NCBI GenBank assembly: GCA_902628525.1
Contig: CACOMZ010000001.1
Span: 1-64,000, forward strand
Origin: an uncultured Pelagibacteraceae bacterium
GTDB taxonomy: Bacteria; Pseudomonadota; Alphaproteobacteria; Pelagibacterales; Pelagibacteraceae
Length of the DNA: 64,000 nt
Reading direction: 5' to 3'
A program made the translations under genes and the position numbers. Below are positions 7,390 through 16,072 of this stretch, piece by piece. Positions within the stretch are counted from its first letter, which is position 1; the number at the start of each line of letters is the position of its first letter. The notes beneath the pieces were generated by a model. It was not told where the DNA came from, did not search any database, and saw nothing but the letters and a program-made list of their open reading frames with translations.

Positions 7390-8569
7390 TTAAATTCAAT
7401 GCCTTTATACCAGGGAGGTTTTTACCTTCAAGATATTCTAAAAAAGCTCCACCTGCAGTTGAAACAAAATTAAAATTATTCACAAGATTTAAATTATTTA
7501 ATAAAGAAACAGTGTCTCCTCCGCCAGCTACAGAAAAAATTTTGTTAACTTTATTATTTTCAATTATTTTTTTTGCTATCTGAATACTCCCATTGGCAAA
7601 ATTTGGATTTTCAAAGTATCCTGCGGGTCCGTTCCAAAGTATTGTTTTACTATTATCAATAATATTTGCTATCTTTTCAATAGTTTTTGGACCAATATCT
7701 AATATCATTTCGTCACATAATACTTCGTTTAATTCTTTTTTTTTAGGAGATCCATTAAAACTTTTAGACACAATAACATCCTCAGGATAAATTATTTTAC
7801 ATTTTTCTTTTTGTGAAAGGACAATGATTTCTTTTACTATTTGATCACAATTTTTTTCTTTAATAGATTTTCCAATATTATTTCCAAAAAATTCTATAAA
7901 ATTATTAGCCATTCCCCCAACAATTACAATATTGTTAAATTTAGTAATTAAATTTTTAATAACATTTATTTTAGTAGAAATTTTAGATCCTCCAATTATA
8001 CAAGTAACAGGTCTTGTAATTTTGGAAGTTATTTTAGTAAGCGCATTAAGTTCTAAGTCTAACTGTAAACCAGAAAATGAGGGAAGGAATTTTGGTATCT
8101 CACGAATTGAAGCATGAGCTCTATGTGAGCATGAAAAAGCGTCATTTACATATATATCTCCAAGAAACGATAGATGTTCGGCAAACTTATTATCGTTTTC
8201 TTCTTCTTCTGAGTAAAATCTGATATTTTCTAAAATTATAATTTCCTCATTATAATTATTAAAGAAATTTTTATTTTTTATTTCTTTGATATTTTCACTG
8301 ATGAGCTTAACTTTTTTACTTAATTTTTTCTGCAACTCTGCACGGATTGGTTCTAGAGAGAGTTCTTTGACAATTTTACCTTTTGGTCTACCAACATGAG
8401 ACAAAATTATAATTTTAGCTTTTTCTTTTATCAGAAAATTTAAAGTAGGAAGAATTTTATCGATCCTTGTTGTGTCTATTATCTTATTTTTTTCCAAAGG
8501 AACATTTAAATCTAGTCTTAACAATATTTTTTTATTGTTTAGATTTTGTTCATTTATAATACTTCTCAT
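7361..8569 (-). CDS. pgk: Phosphoglycerate kinase
   Basis: 402-residue kinase interconverting 1,3-bisphosphoglycerate and 3-phosphoglycerate with ADP/ATP. N-terminal substrate-binding domain: LLRLDLNVP, ILSHVGRPKG, ENIRFYSEEE, VNDAFSCSHRAHAS. C-terminal nucleotide domain: IIGGSKISTK, GGMANNF, WNGPAGYFE and VAGGGDTV. Lengths and motifs are those of the bacterial family. Its ATG overlaps the gap stop at 8569 by one base. Confidence 0.98.
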   Translation of the reverse strand: MRSIINEQNLNNKKILLRLDLNVPLEKNKIIDTTRIDKILPTLNFLIKEKAKIIILSHVGRPKGKIVKELSLEPIRAELQKKLSKKVKLISENIKEIKNKNFFNNYNEEIIILENIRFYSEEEENDNKFAEHLSFLGDIYVNDAFSCSHRAHASIREIPKFLPSFSGLQLDLELNALTKITSKITRPVTCIIGGSKISTKINVIKNLITKFNNIVIVGGMANNFIEFFGNNIGKSIKEKNCDQIVKEIIVLSQKEKCKIIYPEDVIVSKSFNGSPKKKELNEVLCDEMILDIGPKTIEKIANIIDNSKTILWNGPAGYFENPNFANGSIQIAKKIIENNKVNKIFSVAGGGDTVSLLNNLNLVNNFNFVSTAGGAFLEYLEGKNLPGIKALNLNDRTKQNCT

Positions 8570-9576
8570 TAAGAGATTTTATGCAAAGTTTCAGCAATAT
8601 CGCACATTCTATTAGAAAAGCCCCATTCATTATCATACCAGGCTGATATTTTACCCATATTGTTTCCAACTACATTTGTCAAAGAGGTATCTAAAATGGC
8701 AGAAGCAGGATGATGATTAAAATCTATAGATACTAATTTTTCATTGGTAACTTCTAAAATATTTTTTAGTTTATTTTTTGATGCTTGTTCAAAAGCGTTA
8801 TTGATTTTTTTTATATCAATTTTTTTTTTTGTACAAAAGACCAATTCAACAAGAGAAACATTAGGGGTAGGTACTCTCATCGCAATACCTTCTAGTTTTC
8901 CTTTGAGGTTTGGTATTATTTCTCCTATTGCTTTCGAAGCTCCTGTTGAAGTAGGAACTATAGATTGACTTGCAGATCTTGCTCTTCTTGGGTCTTTATG
9001 TGAATTATCTAAAATTCTCTGATCACTAGTAAACGCATGAATTGTAGTCATAAAACCTTTTTCAATTTCAAAATTTTCATTAAGAACACTGATTACAGGT
9101 GCTAGACAATTGGTGGTGCAAGATGCGGCAGATATTATTTTATCTTCTTTAGTGATTTTATTTTCGTTAACACCAAACACTATTGTTTTATCTGCGTTTT
9201 TACATGGAGCAGAAACAATCACTTTTTTTGCACCATTTTCTATATGAGCAACAAGTTTTTCTTTTGAATTAAATTTTCCTGTACATTCAAAAACATAATC
9301 AACATTATATTTTTTCCAATTAATTTCCTGAATTTTTGTTTCTTGTGAAAATGTAATTTTTTTTTTATTAATTATTAAATGACCTGGATCAAAATTTAGA
9401 TCAGCATTTAATTTTCCATGTATAGAGTCGTATTTGATTAATTTAGATGTAGATTCTGGGTTTGACCGATTGTTTATATGATTAATTTTTAAATTTTTAT
9501 TTTTACCTTCGATAATTGATCTCAATACCATACGACCAATCCTTCCCATTCCATTAATTCCGATTTTGATTGTCAT
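8569..9576 (-). CDS. gap: Glyceraldehyde-3-phosphate dehydrogenase, NADP-type residues
   Basis: 335-residue GAPDH. The Rossmann motif GINGMGRIGR opens the protein; the catalytic cysteine is Cys153 in SAASCTTNC, helped by His180 in TTIHAFTSDQ; the C-terminus has WYDNEWGFSNR. Two cofactor-determining positions are unusual for an NAD enzyme. The conserved Asp after the second strand (Asp32 in Bacillus numbering) is Asn36 followed by Arg37 (INNRSN). The loop that reads LDLPHKD in NAD enzymes reads LDNSHKD, with Ser at the 188 position as in chloroplast NADP enzymes. This suggests NADP use. It lies 1 bp from tkt. Confidence 0.97.
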   Translation of the reverse strand: MTIKIGINGMGRIGRMVLRSIIEGKNKNLKINHINNRSNPESTSKLIKYDSIHGKLNADLNFDPGHLIINKKKITFSQETKIQEINWKKYNVDYVFECTGKFNSKEKLVAHIENGAKKVIVSAPCKNADKTIVFGVNENKITKEDKIISAASCTTNCLAPVISVLNENFEIEKGFMTTIHAFTSDQRILDNSHKDPRRARSASQSIVPTSTGASKAIGEIIPNLKGKLEGIAMRVPTPNVSLVELVFCTKKKIDIKKINNAFEQASKNKLKNILEVTNEKLVSIDFNHHPASAILDTSLTNVVGNNMGKISAWYDNEWGFSNRMCDIAETLHKIS

Positions 9577-9577
9577 T

Positions 9578-11536
9578 TTATTTTTTTAATAATTTTTTTG
9601 TAATATTTTTAATGCTTGTACTCTCTAGTCCAAAATATTTATAAATATCTTTGTAAGGCGCACTTTTACCAAACTCATTTATTCCAAAAGCAATACCGTT
9701 ACTGTCTACATATTTTTTCCAACAATCACTTGATCCAGCTTCAATCGATATTTTAAATTTTGTTTCTTGTAAAATTTTATTTTTATAAGATTTTGGTTGT
9801 AAGTCGAAAAGCTCCATACAAGGCATTGATATTACTTTGGAATATATTTTATCTTTGGCTAATTTATGGCCAACCTCAATTGCCAGATTAACTTCAGATC
9901 CACTAGCTAATATTGTTAGATTAATTTTTTTGTTTGTTCTTAAAACCTCGTAAGCGCCTAATGAGCATTTATTTATGTCCGAGTGTTTAATTCTAATTGG
10001 ATTTAAATTTTGTCTTGTTAAAGATAACACACTAGGTGTTTTTGAACTTTTTAAAGCATGCTCCCAACATTCAATTGTCTCAATTCTATCTGCTGGCCTA
10101 AATACATTTAAGTTAGGTATTGCACGTAAACCTGAAAGCTGCTCTATAGGTTGGTGAGTAGGGCCATCTTCTCCAAGCCCAATAGAATCATGAGTCATTA
10201 CATAAATGACTCTTTTTTTCATTAATGCTGACAATCTAATCGAAGGTTTGCAATAATCAGAAAATATTAAAAAAGTACCTCCATAAGGAATTAGATTACT
10301 ATGGAGCGCAATACCATTCATAACCCCACTCATTGCGTGTTCTCTCACTCCGTAGTGAATGTAGTCTCCACTAAAATCTCCAGTTTTAATTATTTTATGG
10401 TTTTTAGTTTTTGTATTATTTGATCCTGCCAAATCAGCAGAACCACCAATTAAATTATTTTTTAGTTTTGTTAATGCGCTCAATGTCATTTCTGAACATT
10501 TTCTAGTAGCTAAACTTTTTGGCTCCTTTATCGCATATTCTTTTTCCTTCTTAAGTGCTTTAGTAAAGTTATTTTTAAAAATTTGATTAAATTTTTTTAC
10601 TCTTTTTTTTAATATTTTGTTCCATTTTTTTTCTAAAATTTCACCTCTCTGGCCAATTTTTCTCCATTCTTTCAAAATTTCAATTGGAATATCAAAAGGT
10701 TTATTTTTCCACTTTAAAGCTTTTCTTACTAGTTTGATTTCATCTACTCCTAAAGGACTCCCGTGGGATGATGCCTTTCCTGATTTATTCGGTGAACCAT
10801 ATCCAATTTTCGTTTTACAAGAAATTACAGTAGGTTTTTTAGCTTTCTGAACTTTTTTTAGTGCTTTAAAAATTTCTTTTTCATTATGACCGTTGATAGA
10901 AATATAATTCCAACCATATCCTTCAAATCTTTTTTTAAAATTATCCGAGACTGCTAGATTTGTTGGGCCATCAATTGAAATTGAATTGTTATCAAATAGC
11001 ATAACTAAATTTTTTAGCTTTAAATGCCCTGCCAAACTCATTGCTTCATGACTTATTCCTTCCATTAAGCATCCATCTCCAGCTAAAACATAAGTTTTGT
11101 GATTAATTAAATCTTTTCCTAATTTATTTTTTAAAATTTCTTCCGCTATAGCAAAACCAACGGCATTAGATATACCTTGTCCAAGAGGACCTGTTGTAGT
11201 TTCAATACCTGTTTTTGGATGATATTCAGGATGACCGGCACAAATAGAATTTAGTTGTCTAAATTTTTTAATATTATTAATCGATATGCTTTTATATCCT
11301 GTCAGGTAAAGCAAGGAATATAGAAGCATAGAACCATGGCCAGCAGACAATACAAATCTATCTCTATTAAACCAATCTGGATTCTTTGGATTAAATCTTA
11401 AAAAACTTTTAAATAGCACTGTTGCAACATCTGCCATACCCATAGGCATTCCTGGGTGACCTGAATTTGCCTTTTGAACAGCATCTATTGATAAAAATCT
11501 GATGCAATTAGCTAAATCATTGTGTAGTTTGCTCAA
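9578..11536 (-). CDS. tkt: Transketolase
   Basis: ThDP enzyme of the pentose phosphate pathway, 652 residues. It shows ANSGHPGMPMGMADVATVL, HPEYHPKTGIETTTGPLGQG, the ThDP/Mg motif GDGCLMEGISHE (GDG...N region) and DSIGLGEDGPTHQPIEQL in the pyrimidine-binding domain. The start is TTG at 11536, chosen because AGGA lies 5-6 nt before it and no ATG is nearby. It heads the minus-strand run tkt-gap-pgk-fba-thiE-efp-suhB and is divergent from the DUF4164 gene across 53 bp. Confidence 0.97.
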   Translation of the reverse strand: MSKLHNDLANCIRFLSIDAVQKANSGHPGMPMGMADVATVLFKSFLRFNPKNPDWFNRDRFVLSAGHGSMLLYSLLYLTGYKSISINNIKKFRQLNSICAGHPEYHPKTGIETTTGPLGQGISNAVGFAIAEEILKNKLGKDLINHKTYVLAGDGCLMEGISHEAMSLAGHLKLKNLVMLFDNNSISIDGPTNLAVSDNFKKRFEGYGWNYISINGHNEKEIFKALKKVQKAKKPTVISCKTKIGYGSPNKSGKASSHGSPLGVDEIKLVRKALKWKNKPFDIPIEILKEWRKIGQRGEILEKKWNKILKKRVKKFNQIFKNNFTKALKKEKEYAIKEPKSLATRKCSEMTLSALTKLKNNLIGGSADLAGSNNTKTKNHKIIKTGDFSGDYIHYGVREHAMSGVMNGIALHSNLIPYGGTFLIFSDYCKPSIRLSALMKKRVIYVMTHDSIGLGEDGPTHQPIEQLSGLRAIPNLNVFRPADRIETIECWEHALKSSKTPSVLSLTRQNLNPIRIKHSDINKCSLGAYEVLRTNKKINLTILASGSEVNLAIEVGHKLAKDKIYSKVISMPCMELFDLQPKSYKNKILQETKFKISIEAGSSDCWKKYVDSNGIAFGINEFGKSAPYKDIYKYFGLESTSIKNITKKLLKK

Positions 11537-11589
11537 AATTATCCTGACTAGACTAAGAAGAATCTATTTAATAATATAAATATATATAT

Positions 11590-11913
11590 ATGAATTCTAT
11601 AAACGAAAAAGAAAAAAAATTAAATATTGCATTAGAAGAATTAAAAAAATTAGATCTAACAAATCCTGAATTACAAAAAAATATTGAAAATTTAAGCACT
11701 AAACAAAATCAATTAGAAATTGAAAAGACACAGATTGAGAAAAAATATAAAACTTTGCTTGAGGAACATGAAAACCTTTCAAAAAAACTTGAGGATTTAA
11801 AAAATAAAGAAAAGCTAGAAGATAGAAAGCAAATTGAATTTTCTGAAAAAATTGATGAACTTAATCAAGAAACTGAAACTTTATTGGACGAAATAGATAA
11901 ATGGCAAATGTAA
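11590..11913 (+). CDS. DUF4164-like coiled-coil protein upstream of zapA
   Basis: 107-residue acidic/basic coiled coil (Lys, Glu and Leu heptads over almost the whole length; segment LTNPELQKNIENLSTKQNQL). The position just upstream of and overlapping zapA by 13 bp, divergent from transketolase, is where many alphaproteobacteria carry a DUF4164 gene, so I assign it to that group by context and coiled-coil character. It may act with ZapA at the division site, but this is inference. There is no catalytic or binding motif. Confidence 0.65.
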   Translation: MNSINEKEKKLNIALEELKKLDLTNPELQKNIENLSTKQNQLEIEKTQIEKKYKTLLEEHENLSKKLEDLKNKEKLEDRKQIEFSEKIDELNQETETLLDEIDKWQM

Positions 11914-12347
11914 GTATAAAATTTAACAATAAAGAGTTTTTGCTCGCCTGTGAAGATGGGCAAGAGGAGCACTTGGAGGAACTGTTAATTCAGATTAATA
12001 AAAAGTTTAATAGCTTAAAAAATGATTTAGGCAATCTGGGTGAAAATAAACTTTTGTTAATTACAGCTGTAAAAATAATGGATGAATATTATGAAACAAA
12101 GAAAAAAGTAGACCAAAAAAAAGACGAATTAAACACGCTATCAAATAAATTTAAAGAACTTAAATCTTTAATTTATGATTACAGGGACAGAAAAGAATCT
12201 GAAATTGAAAAATTAAATCTTGATCATGAAAATTTAAAACAAGAAATTGAAGATAATCAAAAAAAATACGAAAATTTAATTGATGAAGCTGCTGATCAAA
12301 TATCAAATTTTGTAAAAAAAGCAAAATTAGAAAACATTTCAAATTAG
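11901..12347 (+). CDS. zapA: Cell division protein ZapA
   Basis: 148-residue ZapA, which bundles FtsZ filaments at the Z ring. The N-terminal globular part begins MANVSIKFNNKEFLLACEDGQEEHLEELLIQI-like with the family's GQE...L pattern, then LLLITAVKIMDEYYE. The rest is a coiled coil (residues 70-140) that drives tetramer formation; it is somewhat longer than in Escherichia coli ZapA. It overlaps the upstream coiled-coil gene and is 4 bp from the cyclo-ligase gene, as in many proteobacteria, although no 6S RNA fits in the gap here. Confidence 0.88.
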   Translation: MANVSIKFNNKEFLLACEDGQEEHLEELLIQINKKFNSLKNDLGNLGENKLLLITAVKIMDEYYETKKKVDQKKDELNTLSNKFKELKSLIYDYRDRKESEIEKLNLDHENLKQEIEDNQKKYENLIDEAADQISNFVKKAKLENISN

Positions 12348-12351
12348 ATCT

Positions 12352-12897
12352 GTGAGTAAATCCAAGCTAAGAAGTAAAATTTTAAATTTTAGAAAAAAAA
12401 ATTCACAAAAAAAACTTAGTCTAGATCCTGTTAAAATTTATAGATTTTTAAAAACAAATAAAATTAATTTTAAAAATGTAGGTGGGTATTATCCGTGCAA
12501 TAATGAGATAGATGACTTAGATATTCTAAAATTTTTAAGAAATAAAAAAACAAATATTTCTTTACCAATAATAAGAGATAAAAACCAGATGGATTTTTTT
12601 GAATGGACAAGCAAAGATCCTTTAAAAATTAATAAGTATGGAATAGTAGAGCCAATTTCATCAAAGAAAATTTTTCCAGATGTAATATTTGTTCCTCTAG
12701 TAGCTTATGATAATGATTTGAATAGATTAGGCTATGGTGGAGGATTTTATGATCGTTATTTAGAAAAAATATCTAAAATTAAAAAAATTTTTAAAATTGG
12801 ATTGGGATTTTCCTACCAGGAAATTAAAAAAATACCTATCAATAAATATGATAAGAAACTTGATTTAATAGTTACTGAGAAAAAAATTATACAATGA
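12352..12897 (+). CDS. ygfA: 5-formyltetrahydrofolate cyclo-ligase
   Basis: Converts 5-formyl-THF to 5,10-methenyl-THF using ATP. The 181-residue protein has a basic N-terminus (SKSKLRSKILNFRKKN), GGYYPCNNEIDD (substrate pocket), IVEPISSK, VPLVAYD and the signature RLGYGGGFYDRYL. The start is GTG at 12352, 4 bp after zapA. Linkage to zapA is common in proteobacteria. Its stop overlaps the next gene by 4 bp. Confidence 0.95.
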   Translation: MSKSKLRSKILNFRKKNSQKKLSLDPVKIYRFLKTNKINFKNVGGYYPCNNEIDDLDILKFLRNKKTNISLPIIRDKNQMDFFEWTSKDPLKINKYGIVEPISSKKIFPDVIFVPLVAYDNDLNRLGYGGGFYDRYLEKISKIKKIFKIGLGFSYQEIKKIPINKYDKKLDLIVTEKKIIQ

Positions 12898-13697
12898 GAA
12901 TTTTATTTTTAGGAGATGTTGTCGGAATTTCAGGATGTTCTAAGTTAACAAGCAATTTATCAAAAGAAATTGATAAAAAAAAAATCGATTTTGTAATTGT
13001 AAACGGTGAAAATGCTGCAACCCAAGGTGTTGGATTAACTAAAGAAATTTGTAAGGATTTTTTTAATTGTGGAGTTGATGTTATCACAACCGGCAACCAT
13101 GTTTGGGATCAAAAAGAAATAATGGAATTTATTGATAGAGATGAAAGATTATTAAGACCCAAGAATTTATTTGAGCCTGCACCAGGGAAAGGTTTTCATA
13201 TATACAACACAAAGAATGATATTAAAATTGGAGTTCTTAATTTGATGGGAAATGTTTTTATGAAAAAGTGCGAAAATGTTTTTGAAGCTTCTGAAAAATT
13301 TTTAAAAGAAAATCAATTGAAAAAAGATTTTGATTTACTTGTAGTTGATTTCCATGGTGAAATTACTAGTGAAAAAAATGCTATAGGACATCTATTTGAT
13401 GGAAAGGCAACTCTAGTGGTTGGAACACACACTCATATCCCAACAAATGATGCTAGAATACTTAATCATGGCACTGGATATCAAACAGATGCAGGTATGT
13501 GTGGAGATTACGATTCAGTGATTGGAATGAATAAAGAAAATTCTTTAAATAGATTTTTAAAAAAGAATTCAGTGAAACACTTTCCTGCTTCTGGAGACGC
13601 TACTTTATGTGGTGTTATAGTAGATTGTGATATAAAAACAGGTTTAGCAATAGACATCAAAAGCTATGTATATGGAGATCAATTAAAAAATATTTAA
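12894..13697 (+). CDS. YmdB-family metallophosphoesterase
   Basis: 267-residue calcineurin-like phosphoesterase of the TIGR00282/YmdB family; the Bacillus member hydrolyses 2',3'-cyclic nucleotides. Metal-ligand motifs are complete: GDVVG (Asp8), NGENAATQGVGL, TTGNHVWDQKE, DFHGEITSEK and GTHTHIPTND. The end carries DAGMCGDYDSVIGM, typical for the family. The cellular role in alphaproteobacteria is not defined. Translational coupling to the cyclo-ligase (4-bp overlap) and to yebC (5 bp) is evident. Confidence 0.92.
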   Translation: MRILFLGDVVGISGCSKLTSNLSKEIDKKKIDFVIVNGENAATQGVGLTKEICKDFFNCGVDVITTGNHVWDQKEIMEFIDRDERLLRPKNLFEPAPGKGFHIYNTKNDIKIGVLNLMGNVFMKKCENVFEASEKFLKENQLKKDFDLLVVDFHGEITSEKNAIGHLFDGKATLVVGTHTHIPTNDARILNHGTGYQTDAGMCGDYDSVIGMNKENSLNRFLKKNSVKHFPASGDATLCGVIVDCDIKTGLAIDIKSYVYGDQLKNI

Positions 13698-13702
13698 ATA
13701 TC

Positions 13703-14428
13703 ATGGCAGGACATTCACATTGGGCAGGAATAAAACATAAAAAAGGCAAGGCTGATAAGCAAAGATCTAAGATATTTTCAAAATTATCTAAAGAGATTAC
13801 TGTTGCGGCAAAGCTTGGTGACAAAGATCCAGCAATGAATCCTAGACTAAGATCTGCAGTACAGGCTGCAAGATCTGCAAATATGCCTAAAGATAATATT
13901 GAAAGAGCAATAGATAAATCCTCTGCAGCTATAGGAGCAAATTTTGAAAATTTAAGATACGAGGGATTTGGACCAGAAAAGATTGCTGTTATAGTTGAAA
14001 CTTTAACAGACAACAAAAATAGGACCGCATCTAATATTAGAACTATTTTTCAAAAAAGTGGAGGCAGCTTAGGAACTCAAGGCTCTGCCTCTCATAATTT
14101 TAAACAATTGGGTATAATCAAAATTGATAAAAATGAGATATCTGATGAAAAAATTTTAGATTTAGCCATAGAGTCTGGAGCTGACGAATGTTTGTCTTAT
14201 GAGGATTATCACGAGGTCCAGTGTGAAATGAGTAAGATTTATAATGTTAAAAAAAATTTAGAAAATATTATTGTCAATTTTATTTCCACAGAAATTGAAT
14301 GGATCCCTTTAAATAGTGTTGAAGTCAATAAAGATAATAAAGATGTTGTTGTAGATTTTTTAGAAACTCTTGAGGAAGATGATGATGTTCAGAATGTTTA
14401 TTCAAATGTTAATTTGGGTGGTATTTAA
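13703..14428 (+). CDS. yebC: YebC/PmpR-family DNA-binding or translation factor
   Basis: 241-residue YebC (TACO1-type) protein. The N-terminus MAGHSHWAGIKHKKGKADKQR is the family's signature; later segments NMPKDNIERAID, YEGFGPEKIAVIVETLTDN, FQKSGGSLGTQGSASHNF and the C-terminal LETLEEDDDVQNVY are standard. Members were described as transcription regulators and more recently linked to relief of ribosome stalling. In many proteobacteria it sits before ruvC, as here, where the RuvC-like gene starts on the last base of its stop. Confidence 0.96.
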   Translation: MAGHSHWAGIKHKKGKADKQRSKIFSKLSKEITVAAKLGDKDPAMNPRLRSAVQAARSANMPKDNIERAIDKSSAAIGANFENLRYEGFGPEKIAVIVETLTDNKNRTASNIRTIFQKSGGSLGTQGSASHNFKQLGIIKIDKNEISDEKILDLAIESGADECLSYEDYHEVQCEMSKIYNVKKNLENIIVNFISTEIEWIPLNSVEVNKDNKDVVVDFLETLEEDDDVQNVYSNVNLGGI

Positions 14429-14922
14429 TGATGATTATTGGAATTGATCCAGGTATCTCAGGTTCAATCTGTTTTTTACAGGACGGTATAATAAAAGATG
14501 TAATTGAAATGCCAACTATGACTGATGGTAAGAAGAATAAGCGACAAGTAAATGGTGCTCAAATATTTAATGAAATTAGTGAAAGAATAAATAAATTTGA
14601 AAAAAAAAATATAAAAGTAGTAATTGAACAAGTTTCTGCGATGCCTGGTCAAGGTGTTACAAGTATGTTTAATTTTGGTCAATCTTTTGGTATTTTAAAA
14701 GGGATATGCAGCGCAATGAATTTACCCGTATATTACGTTAGGCCTGCTAAGTGGAAAAAATATTTTAACCTTATTAATTCAGAGAAGGATGCTAGCAGAA
14801 CAAGAGCTATTGAAATTTTTCCATATTTTTCAGCACAATTGTCAAAAAAGAAAGATAATAACAAGGCGGATGCTATTCTAATAGCTAGTTTTTTCTATGA
14901 AACTTATCAAAAAGAGGAATGA
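14428..14922 (+). CDS. ruvC: RuvC-like Holliday-junction resolvase, phage-type
   Basis: 164-residue RNase-H-fold resolvase. The first strand has GIDPG (Asp7), the second acid is Glu67 in VVIEQV, and Asp148 lies in KADAILIA. The acid expected three residues before Asp148 is Asn145. The central part (GVTSMFNFGQSFGILKG, YYVRPAKWKKYF, KDASRTRAIEIFP) is that of the phage-like branch of RuvC proteins, not the Escherichia coli form. The site after yebC is where ruvC usually sits, but ruvA and ruvB do not follow; tolQ does. It probably fills the RuvC role; cleavage is inference. Confidence 0.85.
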   Translation: MMIIGIDPGISGSICFLQDGIIKDVIEMPTMTDGKKNKRQVNGAQIFNEISERINKFEKKNIKVVIEQVSAMPGQGVTSMFNFGQSFGILKGICSAMNLPVYYVRPAKWKKYFNLINSEKDASRTRAIEIFPYFSAQLSKKKDNNKADAILIASFFYETYQKEE

Positions 14923-14947
14923 TCAATTTAAATTAATAGACAAAATC

Positions 14948-14967
14948 ATGACACATTTAAGTGTGAT
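14948..14967. repeat. 20-bp intergenic element, copy 2
   Basis: ATGACACATTTAAGTGTGAT, whose reverse complement matches 3281-3300 at 17 of 20 positions; both keep the dyad CACA-N6-TGTG. It ends 8 nt before the tolQ ATG, a position suited to an operator that would block transcription or translation start. Function unknown. Confidence 0.45.
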
Positions 14968-14975
14968 GAGTAATT

Positions 14976-15650
14976 ATGGAAGCAGATATAGCAGCAAAAG
15001 CAGTTGAGTTAGGAACAAATACTGATTTCTCATTATTTAGTTTGTTTTTAAGGGCTGATATAGTTGTTAAATCTGTAATGATCATACTAATTCTTTGTTC
15101 AGTTTATTCATGGGCAATTATATTTGATAAATTAAAATTGTTTAAAAAAATAAACAAAACCTCTGAAGAATTTGAGCAGAAATTTTGGAACTCTAAGTCA
15201 GCAGAAACATTTTATAATAGTTTACCAAATAAACTAGACGACCCAATGTCATTAGTCTTTCAGGATGCGATGGAAGGTTTGTTAAAAAAAAAATCGAGAG
15301 TAAACCTAAGCGAAAGAATGAGTGCGTCATTAGAGGCTGGAGTTGAAAGACAAATTACAAAAATTGAAAAAGGATTTACATTTTTAGCAACAGTAGGATC
15401 AACAGCTCCATTTATTGGTTTATTTGGTACAGTTTGGGGTATTATGAATTCTTTTCAATCAATTGCAATTTCCAGAAATACGAGTCTTGCAATAGTAGCT
15501 CCTGGTATAGCAGAGGCTCTATTTGCTACAGCTTTAGGACTTCTAGCGGCTATACCTGCTGTAGTTGCATATAATAAATTTAATAATGATTCTAAGAAGT
15601 ATTCTGAAAAATTAGAAAACTTTTCAAAAAGATTCTTAACCATAATTTAA
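14976..15650 (+). CDS. tolQ: Tol-Pal protein TolQ
   Basis: 224-residue inner-membrane proton-channel subunit of the Tol-Pal system. Three membrane helices are seen: about residues 27-47 (VVKSVMIILILCSVYSWAII), 140-160 (TVGSTAPFIGLFGTVWGIM) and 175-200 (IAPGIAEALFATALGLLAAIPAVVAY with a Thr/Ser proton path). This is the MotA/TolQ/ExbB fold. It heads the tolQRAB block. A 20-bp element shared with the wzz-rpmE gap lies just upstream. Confidence 0.96.
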   Translation: MEADIAAKAVELGTNTDFSLFSLFLRADIVVKSVMIILILCSVYSWAIIFDKLKLFKKINKTSEEFEQKFWNSKSAETFYNSLPNKLDDPMSLVFQDAMEGLLKKKSRVNLSERMSASLEAGVERQITKIEKGFTFLATVGSTAPFIGLFGTVWGIMNSFQSIAISRNTSLAIVAPGIAEALFATALGLLAAIPAVVAYNKFNNDSKKYSEKLENFSKRFLTII

Positions 15651-16067
15651 ATGGCTTTTAAATTTAATCGATCTTCAAAAGAACCGATGAGTGAAATCAA
15701 TGTAACTCCTTTTGTTGATGTAATGTTAGTTTTATTAATTATTTTTATGGTTACTGCACCATTATTAACAGTAGGAGTTCAGGTTGATTTACCAGAGAGT
15801 TCAGCAGACTCTTTGCCAGAAGAAACTGAGCCTTTGACTTTATCAATTAATGCCAAAGGAGAAATATTTATACAAGAAGCAAAAGTTGATTATGATAATA
15901 TAATCGCAAAAGTTTTAGCTGTTTCAAAAAATAGAACTGATACCAGAATATATGTAAGAGGAGATAAAACAATTAATTATGGAAGAGTTCTTGAAATCAT
16001 GGGGCTACTATCTGGATCAGGGTTTACGAAAGTAGCTTTAATTTCTGAACCTCTTAAACAAAGGTAG
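15651..16067 (+). CDS. tolR: Tol-Pal protein TolR
   Basis: 138-residue TolR with one N-terminal membrane helix (about residues 21-42) preceded by SEINVTPFVDVMLVLLIIFM; the Asp in FVDVMLV is the proton-carrying residue shared with ExbD and MotB. A periplasmic domain follows, with TRIYVRGDKTINYG. The ATG abuts the tolQ stop, so the stoichiometric channel partners are coupled. Confidence 0.96.
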   Translation: MAFKFNRSSKEPMSEINVTPFVDVMLVLLIIFMVTAPLLTVGVQVDLPESSADSLPEETEPLTLSINAKGEIFIQEAKVDYDNIIAKVLAVSKNRTDTRIYVRGDKTINYGRVLEIMGLLSGSGFTKVALISEPLKQR

Positions 16068-16072
16068 TTTAA

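Noticed and set aside
12347-12352. 6S RNA between zapA and the cyclo-ligase gene
   Set aside because: That is its place in gammaproteobacteria, but the gap here is 4 bp.
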